From DASSUC01 sp035650075 (GTDB lineage Bacteria > Actinomycetota > Actinomycetes > Mycobacteriales > Micromonosporaceae), in the NCBI GenBank assembly GCA_035650075.1, contig DASRII010000496.1, positions 12,732 through 76,731 on the forward strand: 64,000 nucleotides of DNA, written 5' to 3'. The notes below the pieces were generated by a model, which made no database searches, had not been told where the DNA came from, and saw only the letters and a list, made by a program, of their open reading frames with translations. Each line of letters begins with the position of its first letter. Position 1 is the first letter of the stretch. Position numbers and translations under genes: made by a program. Shown here piece by piece: positions 43,075 to 50,948 of the stretch.

Positions 43075-44331
43075 GTGGCTGTTGTCGCGCGGACAGGTGC
43101 ACGTGGTGAACCGGTCGCGAAGGTCCCGCCCAGGTGGATTGCGTGCTTCGCGCTCGCGGTGGCCGCGACGTTCGTCGGCTGGTTCGGGCCGTTGCAGATC
43201 CTGCTGGCGCGGCAGGCTGAGGCGATCTCGCCGGGCAGTAAGGAGAATCTGCTCGCCCTGGTCGCTGGGCTCGGCGCGGCGTTCTCGATGTTCGCCAACC
43301 CGTTGTGGGGGGCGCTGTCCGATCGGACAGTCTCTCGCTTCGGCAAGCGGATCCCGTGGGTCGCCGCCGGCAGCGTGCTCGGTGCCGCCAGCCTGGTGCT
43401 GCTCGGTTCGGCGTCGTCGCTGTGGCTGCTCATCGCCGGCTGGTGTTTGGTGCAGACGGTGCTCAACGCGCCTTATGCCGCATTGTCGGCGGCCATCCCC
43501 GATCAGGTGCCGGTGACGCAACGCGGGGCGGCGGGTGGCTACTTCGGCGTCGCGCAGATCATGGGCGTGATGATCGGCACCGGTCTCGCGGTCGCCGGCA
43601 TCGGCCTGTTCGGCGGGACTTTCGGCGGGTACCTGGTGTGCGCGTTGTTCGTGCTTGTCGCCTGGATTCCCTACGCGGCGGTGCGCCGCGACACCGTGCT
43701 CGCCCGCACCGACCGCACCCCGCTCGATTGGGGCGCGTTCCTGCGCGGTTTCTGGTTGAGCCCCCGACGGTACCCGGACTTCGCCTGGGCATGGCTGACC
43801 CGCTTCCTGATCAACCTCGGCAACGCCATCGCGCTGCTGTACCTGCTGTTCTTCCTGCAAGACGAGGTGGGTATCCAGAATCCGGAACAAGGTGTGCTGA
43901 TCCTGACCGTGGTCAACGCACTGACCCTGCTCGTCGCGGTCATGGTGGCCGGGGTCTGGTCCGACCGGGTAGGAAAGCGCAGGGTCTTCGTCTTGTGGTC
44001 CGGAGTCATCATGGGTGCCGCCGCGATGACGCTGGCGTTATGGCCGGTGTGGCCGGTGGCGCTGGTCGCGGCCGCCGTCCTCGGCATCGGTTTCGGGGCT
44101 TACACGTCCGTCGACTTCGCGTTGCTGACCCAGGTGCTACCCGCCGCGGTCGATCGCGGTAAGGATCTGGGAGTCTTGAACATCGCGAGCGCCCTGCCCC
44201 AGGTGCTCGCCCCGGTGGTGGCGGCGCCGATCGTCGTATCCCTGGGCGGATACTCGACGTTGTATGGCGCGTCCGCTGTCGTCGGGCTTGTTGGAGCCGT
44301 GCTCGTGTATCGGATCAGGTCTGTGAAGTAG
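43075..44331 (+). CDS. MFS transporter
   Basis: A 418-aa protein with 12 predicted membrane helices. The MFS loop motif between helices 2 and 3 reads GALSDRTVSRFGKR, with a second copy GVWSDRVGKRR in the second half. This glycoside/GPH-like arrangement suggests a sugar or drug porter; the substrate is not readable. A GTG start is used. Divergent from the AlkZ-like gene across 146 nt. Confidence 0.85.
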   Translation: MAVVARTGARGEPVAKVPPRWIACFALAVAATFVGWFGPLQILLARQAEAISPGSKENLLALVAGLGAAFSMFANPLWGALSDRTVSRFGKRIPWVAAGSVLGAASLVLLGSASSLWLLIAGWCLVQTVLNAPYAALSAAIPDQVPVTQRGAAGGYFGVAQIMGVMIGTGLAVAGIGLFGGTFGGYLVCALFVLVAWIPYAAVRRDTVLARTDRTPLDWGAFLRGFWLSPRRYPDFAWAWLTRFLINLGNAIALLYLLFFLQDEVGIQNPEQGVLILTVVNALTLLVAVMVAGVWSDRVGKRRVFVLWSGVIMGAAAMTLALWPVWPVALVAAAVLGIGFGAYTSVDFALLTQVLPAAVDRGKDLGVLNIASALPQVLAPVVAAPIVVSLGGYSTLYGASAVVGLVGAVLVYRIRSVK

Positions 44332-44338
44332 AGGTCCC

Positions 44339-44639
44339 ATGTCCAGAGCTGCGCCATGGCTGATTACCCTGATTTGCGGTGCCTCCGGTGTGGGCAAGTC
44401 CCGCGCGGCGGCCGCGCTCGCCGGCCGGTACGGCGTTCCGGTGGCCGAGGCAGACGACACTCGCACTCGACCATTCCGAGACGGTCCGCGCCGTGGTCGT
44501 CATCGAGTCCGAGGAGGACCAACTCGTGGCCAACTCGACCGGATCGACTCTGCGCTGCGCGGGGCGTATCTGGCGGCCGGCGCGCCCCCCTCTACGTGGT
44601 GACCCGACATTCGCAGTTTCTCAACGGAGGTCACGATGA
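44339..44639 (+). pseudogene. Broken P-loop ATPase gene
   Basis: The first frame starts like an intact small AAA/kinase protein (LITLICGASGVGKSRAAAAL, GRYGVPVAEADD). Right after EADD the matching sequence shifts to another frame with DHSETVRAVVVIESEEDQLV, which is the late conserved part of the same family. About 80-90 residues between them are missing. The first frame then runs into Arg-rich nonsense. An internal deletion with frameshift explains this best. Confidence 0.6.
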
Positions 44640-44935
44640 CCGAGTCAACCGTCCACCCGTTGCCTGGCACCATAGTCGTCCCGATCACGGCCAAGCAGCC
44701 AACGTCTGATCTGCTTCGTGAGCTCAATGTCCTGCTGGAGTCCAAGGGACCTTTGCCACTGGATTGCACGACACTCACGGAACTGCGGCTCGATAGCGTC
44801 GGCTGGCCCGCCACCGTTGCGGCAGCAGCCGGCACAACCGCGGCGGTGGGAGCTGCGGCATACGCAGCTCACCTCGACGGGAACAAGCAGCCGCACTACT
44901 ACGTGGCGATCCACATTACCGCCGTCTGGGAGTAG
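44636..44935 (+). CDS. Hypothetical 99-aa protein
   Basis: A small protein starting MTESTVHPLPGTIVVPITAK with a central CTTLTELRLDSVGWP, an Ala-rich hydrophobic stretch (VAAAAGTTAAVGAAAYAAHL) and the end YYVAIHITAVWE. GGAGG lies 6 nt before the ATG, so it looks expressed. A strong inverted repeat follows it. Family not recognised. Confidence 0.6.
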   Translation: MTESTVHPLPGTIVVPITAKQPTSDLLRELNVLLESKGPLPLDCTTLTELRLDSVGWPATVAAAAGTTAAVGAAAYAAHLDGNKQPHYYVAIHITAVWE

Positions 44936-44940
44936 GCGCT

Positions 44941-44976
44941 TGACCCGGGATCGTTGGCCACGACGGTCCCGGGTCA
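44941..44976 (+). terminator. Inverted repeat after the 99-aa gene
   Basis: TGACCCGGGA and its exact reverse complement TCCCGGGTCA enclose 16 nt, which can extend the stem with TCGT/ACGA. It begins 5 nt after a stop codon and 45 nt before the sigma-factor gene, and probably ends transcription ahead of that operon. Confidence 0.65.
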
Positions 44977-45020
44977 CTCCGACGAGCGGACGACAGACAG
45001 TCCCAGCCCACGGTCGTAGC

Positions 45021-45635
45021 ATGTCGTTCGTGGCCGGTGACGCTGCGATGTCAGCCGAGACGGTGTCGACCGATCGTGCGGCCCGGTTGGCGCGGTGCCT
45101 GGAGCGGGCGCGGGAGGGGGAGCTCTCGACGCTGGACGAGGCGGTACGGGAGCTCAACCCTCTGCTGTGGCAGGTGGCCCGCGCCCAGGGGCTGCCGACC
45201 GAGGAGGCGTCTGACGTTGTGCAAACCGCTTGGCTCGAGCTATTGCGCCACCTACGTACCATCCGCTCTCCGCAGGCGTTGACTGCTTGGCTGGTGACCA
45301 CCACACGCCGGGAGGCGTGGCGAGTGCGGGCCCGCTCTCGGGCCCAGGCCCACGAGGTGGTGGACAGCCTGGAGTCGCGGGCCGACGACGGGCCGGGGTT
45401 GGACGAGCTACTGCTGACCGAGGAGCGCAACCGGGTACTCCTGCGGCATTTTCATCGCTTGTCGGAGCAATGCCGTGAGCTTCTGGGCATCGTCGCCGAG
45501 GTCGACCGGCCGGACTACTCCGTGGTGGCCGAGGCGTTGGGTATGCCACGAGGCAGCATCGGTCCCACGCGCGGCCGGTGTCTGGCGAAGCTGCGGGAGA
45601 TGCTGCTGGCCGATCCTCAATGGAGTCCACCATGA
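45021..45635 (+). CDS. ECF-type sigma factor of a CHAT operon
   Basis: A 204-aa sigma-70 family protein. Region 2 covers about residues 30-95 (QGLPTEEASDVVQTAWLELL, LRTIRSPQALTAWLVTTTRR) and region 4 about 140-195 (LSEQCRELLGIVAEVDRPDY, SVVAEALGMPRGSIG). A possible internal start is ATG 45048. The stop overlaps the next ATG (ATGA), and the three-gene operon ends in a large CHAT protease. No classical anti-sigma factor is visible; the second gene may take that place. Confidence 0.85.
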   Translation: MSFVAGDAAMSAETVSTDRAARLARCLERAREGELSTLDEAVRELNPLLWQVARAQGLPTEEASDVVQTAWLELLRHLRTIRSPQALTAWLVTTTRREAWRVRARSRAQAHEVVDSLESRADDGPGLDELLLTEERNRVLLRHFHRLSEQCRELLGIVAEVDRPDYSVVAEALGMPRGSIGPTRGRCLAKLREMLLADPQWSPP

Positions 45636-46123
45636 CCGATGCGTTCGACCAGCCACTGGACGACGTCGATGTCGCGATCCTCGAGCAGCTGCGGGTGGCG
45701 CGGCGGGCCGTGGACCCGCCGCCCGCCGAGCTCGACGACAGGGTGCGTTTCGCGATAGCACTGACCGATGTCGAGATCGAGGTGGCCAGATTGCAGGAGG
45801 ACGTCCTCGTCGGGTCGGGGGCCCGTGCGACCGAGCGGACCCGCACGGTCACGTTCGACTGTGACCGGATGACCATCATGATCTCCGTGGTGGACCTCCC
45901 GGAGGGCCTGCTCCGGTTGGACGGATGGTTCGCTCCACCTGACCGGCGGCGGGTCGAGCTTCGGCTCGCGTCAGCGGGCTCGGCTCCCGTGTCGTGGGAT
46001 GTGATGGCCGACGAGGACGGCCGGTTCGTATTCCAGGGCATCGGTCGCGGGTTGGCTCAGCTGCTAGTCCATCACGCGCAGGACGGTGGCGCCACGGTCG
46101 TCACGCCCTCGATTGTCCTGTGA
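45632..46123 (+). CDS. Small middle gene of the sigma-CHAT operon
   Basis: A 163-aa protein. The first part is helical and acidic (DDVDVAILEQLRVARRAVDP); the second part is strand-rich (TVTFDCDRMTIMISVVDLPE, RRVELRLASAG, GRFVFQGIGRG) like a carboxypeptidase-regulatory or Ig-like domain. No membrane span. Coupled on both sides (ATGA with the sigma factor, GTGA with the CHAT gene), so it likely bridges the two: a sigma-binding or CHAT-substrate protein is a reasonable guess, not shown. Confidence 0.75.
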   Translation: MTDAFDQPLDDVDVAILEQLRVARRAVDPPPAELDDRVRFAIALTDVEIEVARLQEDVLVGSGARATERTRTVTFDCDRMTIMISVVDLPEGLLRLDGWFAPPDRRRVELRLASAGSAPVSWDVMADEDGRFVFQGIGRGLAQLLVHHAQDGGATVVTPSIVL

Positions 46124-48648
46124 GGACAGTTCGAGACCGCGTCACCGAGTTGTACGCGGCTGGCCGCGAGTCCAACTCGGACAATCGCCCGGCGGTCGCC
46201 GCGCGGCAGCTGCGCGCGGCCCTGCGTGAGCTGGACCGCTCGGAACCGACCGGGACCGCGGAGGTCCGGGGCCTGATCCTGCTCAGCCTGGCCTGGTCCG
46301 AGGCCGAACAGGGGCGCGTCGAGCGGGGCTTCCGGTTGCTCGACGAGGCGGAGCGGCTGATCCCCCCGGAGCGTCGGGGTGTCCTCTATGGACAGCGCGG
46401 ACTGCTGCTCCGGCGGGTGGGACAGGACGAGCTGGCTCTGCCACAGTACGACGCGGCGGTGGCCCTGTTGACCGAGCGGTCCGATGCCTTCGAGCTGGCC
46501 AAGGTGCTGTCGAACCGGGGTCTCGTGCATGTGAGCGCGGCGCGGGTCGGGCTGGCTCGGGCAGACTTTCGCCGGTCCGCCCAGATAGCGGCCCGACACG
46601 GCTTCGCCTTGCCCGCCACCATCACGAGGCACAATCTCGGCGACCTCGAGCTCCTCGCGGGGGACATCCCGTCGGCGCTGTCCACGTACGCCGCGGTGGC
46701 TCGTGTCTACCAGGAGCAGGCACCGGGCAGGCTGGCCAACCTGGCCATCGACCGGGCGAAGGCGCTACTCGCCGCCGGCCTGTTCGGGGAGGCGGATCGT
46801 GAGCTCGCGACCGCGCTGGACGGAGCCGAGGCGCAGCGGCAGGACCACGTGTCGGCGTACGCGCTGCTGGTCCGGGCCGAAGCCGCGTTGCTCGCCGGGC
46901 GACCCGATGCGGCGCTGGCCTGGGCGACGCGGGCACGCTCCCGGTTCCTGGGCCGCCAAAACGCCCGCCGCGCCACGCTGGCCTCGTTGCTCGCGCTGCG
47001 GGCGGAGTACGCCGCATCGGTCGCGCCTCCGTCGTCGGTGGCGCGTCGGGCCCGTGCTCTGGCCGCGCGGCTGGATCAGCTCGGTCTGGCCGAGGACAGC
47101 CGCGTGGCCGGACTGCTCGCGACGCGTGCACTGGTCTCCGCCGGGCGGCCCAGCGCGGCCCGGCGGGAACTCGCCCGGCACCGTCGGACGCGGGCCTCGG
47201 ACCGGCTCGATACGCGCCTGCTGTGGCGGCTGGCGCAGGCGGAGGTCGCCGCGGCCGATGGCGAGCGTGCGACGGCGTCGCGGTCGCTGAAGGCCGGAAT
47301 GGCCACGCTCCACAGGTACCGGAGCCAGCTCGGCTGCCTCGACCTGCAGACCGGAGCGGCCGTCCATGGGCGGGATCTGGCTCGGGCGGGGCTGCGTGGT
47401 GCGCTGGCGAACGGATCCCGCGCGGACATCTTCCGGTGGTCCGAGTCGGTGCGTGCGCAGGCCCTTCTGCTGCCACCGGTACACCCGCCGGAGGATCCTG
47501 ACGCGGTGGCCGCGTTGGAGGCGCTGCGGCAGGTCCGTACGGCGTTGCGGGAAGCCGAACTGGCCGGGCGACCCACCGGCGGTCTGCGCGCCCGGAGCGA
47601 GGCGCTGCAACGCACGATCCGGGAGCGGTCATGGTCGACGGCGGGCACCGGCCCCGAAGGCGCCGCCACGCCGGTTTCCCTGGGCGCGATCCGAGGGGAG
47701 CTGTCGGGCGCCGCGCTGGTGATCTACCTTCGCGACGTCGCGGTGTTGTGGGCGCTCGTGGTGACGGCGGATTCGACTTCGTTGCTACGGCTGGGATCCT
47801 TCGCCGAGGCCGAGGAGTCGCTACTGCGCTTGCGGGCCGACCTGGACGCGCAGGCCGGACGCGCACTGCCGCACCGGCTCGCCGCAGCCGTGGGGAGGGC
47901 AACACGCAACGATGCGGGTGCCCTCGCGGCCGCCATCCTCGACCCGATTCTCGGGCTCGTGGGCGACCGAGAGCTGGTGGTCGTCCCGACCGGAACTCTC
48001 GTGACCGTTCCGTGGGCCGTGCTGCCGGGCTGTGCGCAGCGGCCGGTCACCGTGGCGCCCTCCGCGACCATCTGGAGCGCGGCGAGCAAGCGAGCGGCCG
48101 CGCTCGTGGCAAGCGGGCCGGGCGATCCGCTGCTGGTGGCCGGCCCCGGCAACGAGCGTGGTGAGGCCGAGATCCGGGCGATCGCCCACCTCTGGCCACA
48201 AGCGACAGTCCTCACCGGACAGTCAGCCACGCCGGCCGCGACGCTGGCCCACCTGGATGGTGCCGGCATAGTCCATCTCGCCGCGCACGGCCACCATGCC
48301 ACCGACAACGCGCTCTTCTCGGCCTTGGAGCTGACCGGCGGACCGCTGATGGGCTACGACCTCCAGCGCGTCCCGGCCATTCCGGCGCTCGTCGTACTGT
48401 CGTCGTGCGATCTGGGGCTGAACGACGTACGTCCGGGTGACGAGACGCTCGGGATGACCACCGCCCTCCTGAACGCCGGATCGTCCACAGTGGTCGCCAG
48501 CGTCAACCGCGTGGCGGACGACACCGCGATGGCGGTCATGACCGGCTTCCACGAGGCCGTCAGCCGGGGCGTCCGTCCAGCGGTGGCGTTGGCGGGCGCC
48601 GTGGCACCCGCCAACGCGGTAGGTTTCGTATGCTTCGGCGCGGGATGA
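46120..48648 (+). CDS. TPR-CHAT protease-like protein
   Basis: An 842-aa protein starting at the GTG of a GTGA overlap. Residues about 10-450 form TPR-type helical repeats (GLILLSLAWSEAEQGRVERG, VLSNRGLVHVSAARVGLARA). The C-terminal CHAT domain (about 560-842) has the catalytic His in IVHLAAHGHHA near 721 and Cys in VVLSSCDLG near 763, as in caspase-like peptidases. The TPR part probably senses a partner and unleashes the peptidase. With a sigma factor in the same operon, cleavage of a regulator of that sigma factor would couple damage or invasion sensing to transcription. This link is inference. Confidence 0.88.
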   Translation: MRTVRDRVTELYAAGRESNSDNRPAVAARQLRAALRELDRSEPTGTAEVRGLILLSLAWSEAEQGRVERGFRLLDEAERLIPPERRGVLYGQRGLLLRRVGQDELALPQYDAAVALLTERSDAFELAKVLSNRGLVHVSAARVGLARADFRRSAQIAARHGFALPATITRHNLGDLELLAGDIPSALSTYAAVARVYQEQAPGRLANLAIDRAKALLAAGLFGEADRELATALDGAEAQRQDHVSAYALLVRAEAALLAGRPDAALAWATRARSRFLGRQNARRATLASLLALRAEYAASVAPPSSVARRARALAARLDQLGLAEDSRVAGLLATRALVSAGRPSAARRELARHRRTRASDRLDTRLLWRLAQAEVAAADGERATASRSLKAGMATLHRYRSQLGCLDLQTGAAVHGRDLARAGLRGALANGSRADIFRWSESVRAQALLLPPVHPPEDPDAVAALEALRQVRTALREAELAGRPTGGLRARSEALQRTIRERSWSTAGTGPEGAATPVSLGAIRGELSGAALVIYLRDVAVLWALVVTADSTSLLRLGSFAEAEESLLRLRADLDAQAGRALPHRLAAAVGRATRNDAGALAAAILDPILGLVGDRELVVVPTGTLVTVPWAVLPGCAQRPVTVAPSATIWSAASKRAAALVASGPGDPLLVAGPGNERGEAEIRAIAHLWPQATVLTGQSATPAATLAHLDGAGIVHLAAHGHHATDNALFSALELTGGPLMGYDLQRVPAIPALVVLSSCDLGLNDVRPGDETLGMTTALLNAGSSTVVASVNRVADDTAMAVMTGFHEAVSRGVRPAVALAGAVAPANAVGFVCFGAG

Positions 48649-48664
48649 GCGCCGTCCGCGGTTG

Positions 48665-49384
48665 TCACGAGGCTAGCGCCGCGTGCGTCAGCGGGCCGTA
48701 GACGCCGTCGACGGCGAGTCCGACCTTCTGCTGGAACGCCCGTAGCGCCTGCTCGGTCTTCGGGCCGAAAACGCCGTCCTCCACGAGCCGCCGCGAGGCG
48801 CCTTTGGCGTTCAGGCGGTTCTGCACCCACGCGACGTCAGCACCCCGCATACGTGGCTGGGCGAGCCGGATGATCCGACCCGTCCACGGATGCCCGGTGA
48901 GATACGTGCGTGCGATCGCCAGGTGTCTGTCCACATCGGACGGCCGGTAGACGTACTCGAAGTGCATCGTGTCCGGCCGCTTCGTAGCCCAGCCGCCCCA
49001 GAAGCACCCGGCCGCCCACCACATAGCCACGATCGCGGGCGGGATGTCCGATGCAAACGTCGTCGACATCGGGTTCGTCAGGGAGTTGATGTCCACGGCC
49101 AGGCCCCACGAATGGTTGCTCGGCTTGTCGGTCCCGCGGATGGCGCGGCACGCGAACCCCCACGTCTGGCCCGGCTTGACGTCGTACCCCTGCCTCTCGG
49201 TGGCTTCCAGGAGCGTGGCCACGAGTGCGGCGATCTCCTTGTGGACGTAGACGGTCACGCCCGCTTTCGTCACGGCGGCCATTTTCGTCTTCTGGCAGCG
49301 CGGCCAGCCGGGACCCCAGCCATGCGCCTCGGCACGGTTGCGCTCGATGCCGTTCGGCCGGGCCGGGTAGTCGCTGAGTTTCAC
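48665..49384 (-). CDS. M15 peptidase with peptidoglycan-binding domain
   Basis: A 239-aa protein. The M15 D-Ala-D-Ala carboxypeptidase-like domain (about 1-165) has the zinc motifs SNHSWGLAVDIN (H-x6-D) and TMHFEYV. A PG_binding_1 domain follows (about 170-239; VAWVQNRLNAKGASRRLVED, AVDGVYGPLTHAAL). No signal peptide is seen in the chosen form; the GTG start has GAGGAGGGG just upstream and overlaps the stop of a 37-aa acidic ORF as GTGA. Without export signal it may act after lysis or with a holin-like route, as phage endolysins do. Confidence 0.85.
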   Translation of the reverse strand: MKLSDYPARPNGIERNRAEAHGWGPGWPRCQKTKMAAVTKAGVTVYVHKEIAALVATLLEATERQGYDVKPGQTWGFACRAIRGTDKPSNHSWGLAVDINSLTNPMSTTFASDIPPAIVAMWWAAGCFWGGWATKRPDTMHFEYVYRPSDVDRHLAIARTYLTGHPWTGRIIRLAQPRMRGADVAWVQNRLNAKGASRRLVEDGVFGPKTEQALRAFQQKVGLAVDGVYGPLTHAALAS

Positions 49385-49494
49385 CGCTGCCCCTCCTCGT
49401 CGCCCCAGCCGTCCTCTTCGGAGTCCTGGCATGCCCACTGTGGAATTTCCTCGTCGTCCTCGATGTCCCGGACGGCCCAGGTCGGTTCGGTCAC
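49381..49494 (-). CDS. 37-aa acidic peptide coupled to the M15 peptidase
   Basis: A GTG frame behind GGGGAGA encodes VTEPTWAVRDIEDDEEIPQW followed by ACQDSEEDGWGDEEGQR: 15 acidic residues, three Trp, one Cys. It ends in a GTGA overlap with the peptidase gene, so it is very probably translated. It could be a folding partner or inhibitor of the peptidase, a translational leader or a peptide precursor. No homologue is recognised. Confidence 0.55.
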   Translation of the reverse strand: MTEPTWAVRDIEDDEEIPQWACQDSEEDGWGDEEGQR

Positions 49495-49664
49495 GGCTGT
49501 CTCCCCTTTTAGGAACGAGTTACTTATCCATCCAAGGGGGCGATCTTGGTCGCTGGATACGCAGATCTCCGCGCCGAGTTTGTATCTGGCCCGCGGGTAC
49601 CGCCCCATGTCAGGACGGCGGCTTTCGACAACCGCCGCGCATCGAGCGAAGTGGGCGGAGTGAG

Positions 49665-50948
49665 ATGGCATACGTACTGTTCGCGCTGGCAGGTTTGGGC
49701 CTGGTGGCGTTGGTGATTGGGCTGCTCGCCGTATTGTTGGCCAGACCACGGCGCTCGCGCGTAGCGCCACCGGCCGCCGACGCGGTGCCGACGGTGGAGA
49801 TCGTCGCGCTGGGCATCAGCGGCTCGGGTAAGACCGTGTTCCTGGCCAGCCTGTTTCACGAGCTGCACGTACCGCTCGGCGGCCGGCCGTACTTTCTCGG
49901 TACCGACGCCGAGCAGCGGGTGACGTTGAGCGGTGTCCTCCGAGAAGTCAGCGATCCGACCCTGCCATGGCCGCCGGGGACGATGGTCGGCCAGACCCGC
50001 CGGTTCACCTTCGACTGTCTGTCCAAGGTGGACGATCGCTGGCGTCCGGTGCTGCGGTTGAACTACCTCGACTACGCCGGTGAGGTACTGGAGCACACCT
50101 CCGAGGGCGGCCGGCAGGCTCTGCAGCAGTTGGAGACGTACGTCAAGGGGGCCGACGCTGTTCTGGGGATGCTGGATGGGCGGCGCATCGTGGAGTTCAT
50201 GCGCGGCGCGGCCGGCGGGCGCACATACCTGACAGCGGCCATCCAACCCATGCTCGGCATCATGGCGGCCACGCATTGCCCGATCTATCTCGTCATCACG
50301 AAGTGGGACATCGTCCGCGGCTTCGGCGAGCCCGAGAATGCCGATGACAACACGCGTCTCGATCGGGTACGGGATGCGTTGCTGTCCCTGCCACAGCTGC
50401 GCGGGCTGGTCAACATGCGCAGCATCGTTCGCCTCATCCCGGTCAGCGCGGTCGGTCCGGACTTCGCCACGTTGGACGCCACCACCGGCCGAATCGACAA
50501 GCGCGCCGACGGCATGCTGCAACCGATGAACGTCGAAGTGCCGATCGCCGCCGTGCTGCCGGACCTGTTCCGGCGCGTCGCCGCGACGATGGACGTACGA
50601 GTGAGCGCGGGCGTCGACGCCCAGGTACGGGAGATGATGCGGCTGAGCCCACTGCAGTGGAGCAGTGCGATCGCGCACTTCCTTACCAGGCCCGCCGGCG
50701 CCGCCGTACGCGCCACGCTCGACATCGTGCTCGGCCGGAGCTACGGCAGCGAGGTGGTTGGCCTGCTGTTGGACTGGATGGGCCGACCGTACCGGCGCAA
50801 GGGCGAACAGGTAGCGGCGTTTCGCACCGACGCCGAGCGCCAGCTCGCCGAGGTCAGCCAGGCACGCATCGCCATCGTCGAACACTTCCACAAGACGATG
50901 TACGTATTCGAGGATCGGCTTCCCGCGTCGAGGCTGTGGACGCGATGA
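49665..50948 (+). CDS. Membrane-anchored P-loop GTPase-like protein
   Basis: A 427-aa protein with one N-terminal membrane helix (about 2-27; YVLFALAGLGLVALVIGLLA). The P-loop is GISGSGKTVF near residue 56, a switch-like LNYLDYAGE lies near 130 and the base-specificity motif is VITKWD near 210 (TKxD). The C-terminal 150 residues are helical. This layout resembles the GTPases that Aravind and colleagues link to bacterial conflict systems, but a precise family cannot be fixed here. It is coupled to the next gene by ATGA. Confidence 0.75.
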   Translation: MAYVLFALAGLGLVALVIGLLAVLLARPRRSRVAPPAADAVPTVEIVALGISGSGKTVFLASLFHELHVPLGGRPYFLGTDAEQRVTLSGVLREVSDPTLPWPPGTMVGQTRRFTFDCLSKVDDRWRPVLRLNYLDYAGEVLEHTSEGGRQALQQLETYVKGADAVLGMLDGRRIVEFMRGAAGGRTYLTAAIQPMLGIMAATHCPIYLVITKWDIVRGFGEPENADDNTRLDRVRDALLSLPQLRGLVNMRSIVRLIPVSAVGPDFATLDATTGRIDKRADGMLQPMNVEVPIAAVLPDLFRRVAATMDVRVSAGVDAQVREMMRLSPLQWSSAIAHFLTRPAGAAVRATLDIVLGRSYGSEVVGLLLDWMGRPYRRKGEQVAAFRTDAERQLAEVSQARIAIVEHFHKTMYVFEDRLPASRLWTR

